Shown: one piece after another, positions 55,424-64,000 of the stretch | Numbering within the stretch: the stretch's first letter is position 1 | Layout: every line of letters begins with the position of its first letter | NCBI GenBank assembly: GCA_003586115.2 | Contig: QVOM02000021.1 | Location: 9,128,248 to 9,192,247, forward strand | Length of the DNA stretch: 64,000 nt | Direction of reading: 5' to 3' | DNA from: Salvator merianae | Taxonomy: Eukaryota > Chordata > Lepidosauria > Squamata > Teiidae | Position numbers and translations under genes: made by a program | Notes under the pieces: generated by a model | What the model was told of the DNA's origin: nothing | What the model saw: only the letters and a program-made list of their open reading frames with translations | Databases searched by the model: none

Positions 55424-55777
55424 GGGGTCTTTCTACACTCACGCTGCAGTTCTGCGTCTGGTAGGCACTGGTCCAGATCTGCTCCGGATCTGTGCACTCA
55501 TGGACGCTTTGAACCCAGCCCCAACAGCCAGGAATGAAGGTTCCTGGCCTCAAAGCCCCTGGAGGACTTATTTTAGCGGCATAACAAGGTACACTGCCAA
55601 AATAGGTTTCCTACGACCCTAGTATGCCAGTAGACCTAATTATCAAGGTCTACTGATATTCCAGACCAGAAGCAATCCAGGAGGCCATTTTGAGCGTACC
55701 AATGGGGGCTAAACTGTACCAGCATGCTAACAGAAGAGGCCCATGTTCCAGAAGATAGGTAAATGTAGAAAGGCCCC
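55424..55777. mobile_element. MITE in PIK3R1 first intron
   Basis: Ends GGGGTCTTTCTACACTC and AAATGTAGAAAGGCCCC are inverted repeats of the same general terminus type. No clear target duplication. Confidence 0.55.
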
Positions 55778-57736
55778 AAGGCTGTAAATACACCATAGAA
55801 AATGAGCACTTCAGACCCTGTCTGCACAGGGCCTGCAGGAAGGCTCCATGGCATGAAATCTACATCCAGACTGCTGTTAAAATGGCTGTCTCTTTGATGG
55901 AAGGCTCCGATCCCGTTATAAGGACATGGTTGATGTCTCTGGGCCCCTGACACTCTGAAGCAGCAGAAAAAAACGTTTCACAACTTTGAAGTTTTTTCCC
56001 TGTGTAGTTTAGCCACAGACTAGAAATGGATGCAGAAGTTGCTGGATGAAAATTACCTAAGTAAGTTTCCCCTCACTGTCACTCTACATGGCAGATATGT
56101 CCAAGGGTGTATTTTGTAGAGACGCTTTCTACACAGGCTACCTCCAGACACTGCTTACTTATTCCACTATTTTCGAATTCTTTATTCTGGAATATCCAAA
56201 ACTAGCGGAATAAGTAAGTGACATGTGGAGGCAGATAAATACAGCGATTGATCACTCAGAGGGTGATAGGGTGCCTTCCCAGGAGCAATTTTCATCCAGA
56301 ACTATTCAGCAATCAACCAAAAATGATTGACTTTGGGGGCCATTTCCAGTCAGGCAATAAACTACACAGGACAAACCCTTTTTATTTTGCAGAATATGCA
56401 TGAGAAAATTAACTGTCAAAGAAAAAAAACTCAAGAAGAAAAATGAAAACTTCAAAGCATACAACGTATCTGTAACTTTTTAATGGAAATGCTACTAAAA
56501 AATGTTAACACCCTGAACAGATTACAACATAATTTTTAAAAGGATAGCTCGAGGGTAGTGATTACCACTGTCTGACAGCCATAGGTTTTATGCCTAAACT
56601 GTATTACATCTGGGGAAAAACAGTATAAGGACAAGAAATATCTAGATGTATAAACATGAAAGGGAGTGCTGTCTCTTCTTATATTCTCTCTATAAAGCTA
56701 GAAACACTCTTGTACTCCATGGGCTATACTGCACAAAATATAATGCTGAAGACTACATATCCTATGTTACTCTATCTATTTTTTCAACACGGGTTACTCC
56801 TAAAGAACTGAACACACTGCTCCAAATTGATCAAGATCCTTATATGAAAAATGCTACCCCCTGAACATAACTTTAAAAATATGTATTAAACGTATACACA
56901 GTACTGAGTGCAGTTTTATATAATTTTCAAAACCAAATATATAAAGTGGACCAGACTAACATGAAAAAGGAAGGAATGCCTCTGCTAAGAGGGGGAGAAA
57001 GTATGCAGTCAGTTAATTAATTATGGTAGTTAAATGAATACATTTTTTTTTTAATTAGGTGTTACTCTTATTACCCCTTTCTGGATCTATACATGATCTC
57101 ACTGAGACCAAACTTAACTTTGCAAAACTGAATTTTAATGAAAAGCTCAATAATTCCAATTCAGTTCAAAAACTTAAAAACTTAGCAGTGAATAACCTAA
57201 GCACATGAACATTAAAGCTGCACAAAGTTATGATATACCGTTCTAAAACATTACTTTAATGACAGCTTTTTAAAAATGAGCCTCTTGAAGAAACTGAATG
57301 TACTATTCTGAAAAGCTCTTGTATAAAATTCCCATACCATTAGACAGCAATTCATCCTTTGGAAAGTAAACTTTCCACCTTAGGCACAAAAATGAAAATT
57401 ATAGTCATTTCAAGATTTCTTTTAAAAAAGACCTCAGGAAGCATTTGTCTGCCAAGCTAAACACTTTACAAGATTCTTAGAATCAAGTGCCATTTTACAA
57501 GATTTGTCTAAGAAGGCCAGGTTTGTTCATGCTACTTTTAATTTTTGAAATATTAACATGCTACAGCAACAGAATTGAATTGTATTCCAATAGTCAAAGC
57601 CAAAACAAGCTCCAAATATGGATCAAGCAACACGGTACACGTATGAAAAAGAGTTACAATAAAAAGTGATTCTACACCCAACATGCTATTTTCAACAAAC
57701 ACACAGAAAACTCAACCAGAATCCTGTAACCAATAC

Positions 57737-57881
57737 CTGATTTTAAAACTATCTTCTGCTTTGATGTGTGCTGTAAAACAGCACAGAGGTTTGGAGATCC
57801 AAGTCCACTCTTAAGAATCTGCGCCACTTTGCAGATTCCTTTGCTACAGTCCAGTATCAGTTTTTCGCTTAGAGTTATCAT
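57737..57881 (-). CDS. Candidate alternative first coding exon of PIK3R1 (48 codons)
   Basis: An ATG at 57879-57881 with A at -3 opens 48 codons, MITLSEKLILDCSKGICKVA, QILKSGLGSPNLCAVLQHTS, KQKIVLKS, ending at a good donor (TCAG|GTATTG) in phase 1. The next exon downstream on this strand (53606) needs exactly one carried base, so G+CT makes Ala and the frame continues for a predicted 661-residue protein without SH3. There is no polypyrimidine tract upstream, which argues for a first rather than internal exon; a TTTAAAATAAAA box lies at 57917-57928 and an inverted CCAAT box near 58085. I do not recognise the peptide. Chance agreement of phase is one in three, so this stays a candidate. Confidence 0.4.
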
Positions 57882-60195
57882 TGTTATTTCTTCCAAGGCT
57901 AAAGGTGCTTGCAGAGTTTTATTTTAAACCTGACTCTCTGGTTTTAAAACTGTTGGAGGTGTCTTTAAGAGAGTCTCCCTCACTCATCATTAAGCATTTA
58001 TCCCAGGTTAAATGAGGCTTCTGATGACATGTCAGAAATTCTGGATTTTACAGTGGTTCTATTTTTACCTTGCTGCAGTGATAACCAATCAGATGAAACT
58101 CAGTTCCCTCCAATCCAAAAGCTCTCCCTTCTCACTGACTGAGAGACAGGCCCAAACAGTGTTCAGCAATGTGTGGGAGCCGGCGACATACCTTGCATCC
58201 AAGCGCTGCCAACATAGTTACAGACTGCAAGATGAAACCAGCACACAGCTGCACCTTTTGGAGGAGTTCTCAGTAAAGAGAGATTTTCAGAGTTATTACC
58301 TGGCAAAGGCCTATGGAAAGTTAAAGCTGGAAGATTGGCTCTGCAAGTGTCTGAGCCAAGCCTTTCATTACTGCCAGAGGAAGCATGAAAGTGGATAGAA
58401 CAAAAATTATAACCTAACCTGCCCTTAAAATGTAACAGGATATAGGATGGGGGGAAAAAATGGACTCATTTATTAGAAGGCATATAGGAGACTGTGGTTT
58501 AATACTGCAGTTTTCCTGCCTTCCTAGGTTTCAAGAAACAGGCATCCACAACAAGTTTGGTAGGCCATGGATGTTTGGGAAATTATTTTTGTATATCTAT
58601 TATATGAGGTATACAGCTCTTTCAAACTGATTTTGGTCATCTAACCTTTCAGCACCGCAGGCATGCTTAAGATTTGAAGGGTATGCCCTGGGCCATCCTT
58701 ACTTTTCTTATACTCTAGTGAGATCAAAGCTGGCTGTAATTGATCAGGAAAACGATCCTGGAGGAACGCTGGATAATTCAATGGAAGGTCATTTTCGCCA
58801 GAAACTGTAAAGGCTGGGAACTTCTGTTTCTGGTTTTTGAAGTCTCAGTGGTGCCTCTGAGGGCTCTCCAAAGGCAGTGACTGGGGTTGGAGAGGAAGGG
58901 GCCATCCAAATGTGGTCTGCTGGTTCTGTTTCAGAGCAACTCAGCACGGGATGGCTTGCTTATTCCAGGACAGGGCATCCTACCCTGTCCAGGAACAGAG
59001 AAGGTTAAGTGCGGAAATGCCCTGGGTGACCATGTTGCTGAACTAGATGGATCATGGGTCCTAAGTGATGGGGTACCTCTTATGTTCTTATATAGTTGCT
59101 TCCTTCTCCAGGACAATTTCTCCCTCCCCAGACAGAATATTTGCAGTTTCATGCAGACTGTTTAAAACTCTGATCAACATAAGTAAAATGGATATGTATT
59201 TTTAATAGTTCAGCAATCTGATGGAGTCTAGGCAAAGTGAGAAGGACTGAAAACTCTTCTAGCTACTTCCTTCCAGCCTTTTCCACTTTTCACGGGGAAT
59301 AATATATAACAAAGAGAGCAAGGATAAGAAATTGCATGTGCATCTCTGTTCCTTCAGATGTAATGTTAATTGGCTCTGGTATAGATGCATAACAGTGTAT
59401 ATTGATTTGATGTTTGAGCTACTTAAGTGCCAGGTTGTTACAGAAGGCTAGGCTTACCAAAGTCTATGAAAATCAACATTTCTTAAGTACTCCTGACTAG
59501 AAAAATTCCCTGCAGCCAGCTCAGTTTTCTTTTCTTCTCCCACGTCAAGTGTGCCTCCCAGAGCAAGTTGCTTTTCAATCACAGCAATCTTCAAAAATGT
59601 TTTACCATGTGGCAGTAAGGGAGGAAAAGGAACAGAACTGCTGGTTTCAAGCAAATCAATGAATGCTTGTTGGGTGCTTAACAAAATTAATCAAGTCATG
59701 GCCAACAATTCCAGAGGGAGCTCTTAATGTCCTCTGGAATTGTACCCAGTGTGTTTATAGAACAGATTTTTAAAATTAAAAATGTATGCGTGGCTGCACA
59801 GCTATGGATGGAGGCATTGGCCCAGGGATATTAAGTCTGCAATCCTCAGCATTATTGTTGCATAAAATGGAGGAAACTTGACAATAGAGATAAGTAAAAT
59901 GATCATGGGTAAAACACAAACATTTGCAAAGCACTTCCCATACTAATATAAATGAGTCAACGTTATGTAGTACTGTTCATGTTGTCGAGATATGCTAGAA
60001 AAAAAATCTAGAAATCATGTTGTTTGAAAACTTGAAAGAAACTATAACCATGAGCAACAATGCAGTAATGCATATAAATTACATATAAAAAAGAAAATAG
60101 CATAAAAATCTTAATTATCAATATCTCCTTTACAAGGGACCACAGTATTGTATTACTGAAATAAGAAGTTACATGACTACTCTATTTCTAACAAA

Positions 60196-60254
60196 GGGCC
60201 TTTTTGCACTTTAAGCTAGTGACCCATTCTAAGATGGAAAGTGTGAAAATGCCC
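60196..60254. mobile_element. 59-bp miniature deletion derivative of family B MITE
   Basis: GGGCCTTTTTGCACTT at the left and AAGTGTGAAAATGCCC at the right are only 27 bp apart. An extreme internal-deletion form. Confidence 0.6.
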
Positions 60255-61906
60255 AGATTGACTTTTATTCTAGAACAGAAATTGGATTTTAAACTCAGTG
60301 TCCCAGCATGATTTGTTTTTTTTAATTAAGGTGTCAAATATTTACTTCTTGTATCAAACTACAATGGGCATTCCAGGAACATATGGACTGTATTCTTGGT
60401 TGACCACTGATACACAATCTAACACTTCAAGGATATCCTAGATGTCTCCCTGCTTTGAACATGGACTCCATTTGCTCTAGATGCAGATGGGTCAAAGCTC
60501 TTAACATCTATTTCGTACTGAACTGGATGAAGGCACCATATACATGTTCAAAATTGGCTGACTTAGGGTCAGGCAAGCCACATTTACACAGTGGATGCCT
60601 CTAACCCTACTTCCAGAATGGGCAACCTTTTAGCTGAGAATTCTGAGGTTGTTCCTTTCAGAAGATTTGGCATGAGGGTGACATATGGACCATTGCATCA
60701 CTCCATGTCGACCCTTAACCCAGAGTTCCAGGTGAGGGAATTTGAAGGAGACTTACTGATGAACCTAGTGAGAACATCTGTGTGTAAGAATGGCTTTTAC
60801 ATATGCAATATTTTTCCAACACCTTTTTCAAAACACGGTTTTAACATAAACGGCATCCAAGAAATTTTGCATTGCTCTCTCTAACACACATGCATGATTC
60901 ACATGAGAATGTGAGAGGTTCATCTGACCCAAAATGAAGATCGGTTACAGTTTGATTGTTTGAAATAAAAAAGATTAGGGTATGCTGGAGAAAATGAAAA
61001 CAAAATGGGGTAAAAGAATAGGCAGAAATTAATAAAATGTATTGACTTGGAGGGTAAAGGATATTTTATATAAGGAGATTAACAGATTGGCAAAATGGAT
61101 TGGAAGTTGAAGATTGTTTAAATACACTTTTGCTTTTCATTTTCTTTTTTCTTTTGTGTGTGATTCTGTATATGTATATGTATATGTGAGTTTGTTTCTA
61201 TGTATGTTTTTATATATGAATAAAATAATATTTTTTTTAAAAAAAAACTAACCCAAAATGAGAATTGATTTGGGAAATTCATCTTCTTAACAGTTTTTCT
61301 CTTTTTAATAGCTTTAACACTGAAAAAACAATACAAAAGCTATTGTTTTAATTTTTTTAGTTTTCCTTTGTAAATCATTTTGCTGGTTCATGCAAAAAGT
61401 ATATATAAATATTATGGAATAAATAAATATAAAACTGTGAACTGCTGGTAAAAAGCTAGAATTCTGTAATAATGAGACACTAGGTTTTCTTGCTGAAGTT
61501 TTATTATTATAATTATTCTCAATTTAATTCATAGCAAACCCATCCTTTCTTGATTTAAAAGATATATTTTCTGTGGTAGGGAGTTTTATACATTATGTTC
61601 TATCAGCTTAGGCTTTAGTAACTTTATGAATTATGAGCTGTCATGTAGAATATACTTCTTGGAATTGGGAGCTATAAATAAGACAACAGATGTCTTTTGT
61701 TGGCTCCAACTGGAACTTTCCCCCTCTTTCTTTTAGTCTTTTTTTAAAAACATGCATAAGTACAAGTATTTGTTGCAATCTACTCCTCCTATGGATTAGA
61801 TTTAAATTATATGTTCTTTTAATAAAGACACTGTTATTGATCAGTTATTGAAAAATATAATATTCAGTCTAATACTGTAATTAAACATAACTTTTTAGTT
61901 ATAGAC

Positions 61907-62792
61907 TAGGGGTGTGCACAAAGGCACGTTCCCCTCTTCGCTTCGCAGTGCTGCGAAGCAACGGAGCTTCGTTTTCGCGCGAAAACGAGAGGCTCGAAAA
62001 GGGAGCCTTTCGTTTTCGCGGCGAAAATCTTCGCAGTGACCGACCGATCGGAAACGGAGACAAATCAAGGCGACGGGAAGACCTTTGCCACGAAGGTCTT
62101 CCCTTCGCCTTGATTTGACTCCATTTCCGATCGCTCTCTCATTCCCCCTAGCCTGTCAGTTGCACGCGCACACTGACAGACTAGGGGGAGAGCGCGGTCG
62201 GAAAGAGAGAAATCAAGGCTGCAGAGAGTGCTGCGCAATCGGAAACGGAGAAGACCTTCGCCTTAATTTCTCTCTTTCCGGTCGCGCAGCGCTCTCTCTC
62301 ATTCCCCCCCCCCAGTCTGTCAGTGTGCGCGCTGACAGACTTTTTTACCTTCGCCTTGATTTCTCTCTTTCCGGTCGTGCAGCGCTCTCTCATTCCCCCC
62401 CCCCCTGTCTGTCAGTGTGCGCGCTGACAGACTGGGGGGGGGGATGAGAGACAGCGATCGGAAACGGAGAAAAATCAATGCCGAATCCGATCGCTAAAGT
62501 TAAGTGCTGCCTGTCACAGAGGCAGCACTACTTTAGTGATCGGATTCAGCATTGATTTTCTGACATTTCCGATCGGTCTCCCTCTTTTAGGCTGCGTGAA
62601 GCTTCTACGCTCTGATGCAGGAGCTTCTCGCGGCCAAAAAGAGGGAGCTCGCGGCAAATGGCGAAGGTCTCGAAGGTCGCCGGGACCTTCGCCATTCGCG
62701 AGCCCCTTTTGTCTTCGCATTTCGCGCGAAGATGGTGGAAACGCCATCTTCGCGCAAAATTCGAAGCGCATGAAGCTTCGTGCACATTCCTA
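61907..62792. mobile_element. Nonautonomous hAT element with 8-bp target duplication
   Basis: An 886-bp element with ends TAGGGGTGTGCAC and GTGCACATTCCTA, flanked by TTATAGAC on both sides (61899-61906, 62793-62800). The interior is CpG-rich and made of nested inverted repeats (GCGAAGCTTCG-type and TTTCCGATCG-type blocks) with C/G homopolymer runs. No transposase. The terminus and 8-bp duplication indicate the hAT superfamily. Confidence 0.85.
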
Positions 62793-62939
62793 TTATAGAC
62801 ACATTAGAGTAATACTACAGACTTAATGCTACACATAGTGAGGAACTGTCCTTTAAGTTACTATGTGACATCATAGCGTACAGCAGTGCATTTCATAAAA
62901 ATAAGAAGGATAGGACAACTGCAAACTTACATATTAGCT

Positions 62940-64000
62940 AGTTATACTTTATCTAAGAATATAAGAACATAGTCCATATAGTTCAGCATCCTGTCTCGCA
63001 CAGTGGTCCATCAATTACTCTGGGTATTTTCAAGTAGAAGATATGAACAAAACCATCATCTGCTCTTGATTCCCCCTACAAGTGGTCTTTAAGGCATCCT
63101 GCCTGTCTCTCTAACCCGGAGGCAGTCCTTAGGCATCCATTCTAGTAGCCATTGATACACCTGACCTCTATGAATCTGCCCAATCCTTTTTTTATTGTGA
63201 AAAAAGCACTGTACAATTCTGAAAATTAAACATGCATCATACTCATCATATCACTATAAACATCATAACAAAAAGAACAATAACAATAAACAGTGTAGTG
63301 CCCAATGCCTTCTTAAAGCCATCAAGGCTAGTGGCCATCACTGTTCCCTCTGGCAGTAAATTCCACAGATCAATGGGCCTTTTTGCACTTTGTGCTGGTG
63401 AGTGCCGGGGATTCTTGTTAGCAAAGTGGCTCTGCACTCTGCAGAGGCCCATGTGACTGGGAGCAGTGGTGCGAATACGTGGCCGCACCATGCATGGTGG
63501 CTGTATCTGCACAACTGCGCTGTGCAGTGCTGCTGGTCACGATGGCAGTAGCTGGATCCTTCCTGGCCGCTGTCATGTCAAACATCCAGAGCAGAATACC
63601 AGCTGGTATCCTGCTGATATTCAAGAACAGGGCACCACAGTGATGACAGTGTCTGCGCTGTGGGGTCCATTCCATATTAGAATGGGATAAGTGCAAAGAG
63701 GCCCAATGACTTGCTGGGTGAAAATATATTTCCCCTTCTCAGTCCTATCTTCCTGCCTATCAGTTTCATAAAGTGACCTCTGGTTCTAGTGTTGTACAAT
63801 AGAGAAAATAACCTTTTTCCTCTCCACTTTATCAACATCTTCAGTCAGGTCACCTCTTAAACATTGTCTTTTAAGGCTGAAGAGGCCTAGATGTTGCAAC
63901 CTGATCTCAAAAGGGAGGTGCTCTTTCATCATTCTGGTTGCCCTTTTCTGCACTTTTTCCAACGCCATAACATCTTTCCTTAGGTATAATGATCAGAACT
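62940..64000 (-). mobile_element. CR1-like LINE 3' end
   Basis: Minus strand encodes [20 protein letters not shown] and [19 protein letters not shown], the hallmark C-terminal RT region of CR1-type LINEs. Continues off the window. Interrupted at 63375-63704 by a MITE. Confidence 0.75.
63375..63704. mobile_element. MITE family B copy inserted in a CR1-like LINE
   Basis: Ends GGGCCTTTTTGCACTT and AAGTGCAAAGAGGCCC, with AAT on both sides (63372-63374, 63705-63707). The LINE sequence reads on smoothly when the element and one AAT are removed (CAGATCAATGACTTGCTGGG). Confidence 0.8.

Larger units (their letters stand above)
57882..62940 (-). other. PIK3R1 5' intron, remaining sequence
   Basis: No SH3-domain exon is present. 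A 128-codon open frame on plus at 58012-58398 is not recognisable. 58820-59030 looks like a MITE end pair of family C style. Otherwise unassigned, with the hAT element at 61907-62792. Confidence 0.5.

Overview
The window is vertebrate genomic DNA: intron-rich, AT-rich and full of transposon debris. It holds most of one gene, PIK3R1, which encodes the regulatory subunit alpha of class IA phosphoinositide 3-kinase (p85alpha/p55alpha), on the minus strand. The mix of LINEs (CR1/L2-type, L1 and R4/Dong-like), a tRNA-type SINE like the squamate 'Sauria' family, hAT elements and many Harbinger-like MITEs suggests a lepidosaur reptile, probably a lizard. That assignment is inference; the gene identity is not.

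Layout in transcription order (right to left). From 64000 to 53607 lies intron. The first coding exon of p85alpha (SH3 domain) is not in the window and must lie beyond 64000. A phase-compatible ATG exon at 57737-57881 is a candidate alternative first exon. Exons from 53606 to 45953 encode the RhoGAP/BH domain. The p55alpha-specific first exon is at 34880-34985. The shared exons from 33634 to 24240 encode a short proline-rich stretch, the N-terminal SH2, the inter-SH2 coiled coil that holds p110, and the C-terminal SH2. A long 3'UTR runs to a polyadenylation signal at 19795-19800. All junctions are GT-AG and phases agree throughout. The fourteen exons encode 613 residues, which is exactly human residues 112-724 with no net indel; the p55alpha reading gives 454 residues, also the human length.

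From 19775 down to 1 is intergenic DNA downstream of PIK3R1. I see no other protein-coding gene there. It holds LINE fragments, one SINE, nested MITEs, a damaged hAT-like element carrying a 201-base T homopolymer and a 47-bp minisatellite, and simple repeats.

The most interesting points are the candidate new PIK3R1 first exon near 57.8 kb, a swarm of short elements with 3-bp target duplications (TTA/TAA/TAT/TTT/AAA) sharing a GGGCC...TGCACT-type terminus, one of which is folded into the PIK3R1 3'UTR, two hAT insertions with clean 8-bp duplications, and the T201 tract. I could not find a p50alpha first exon.
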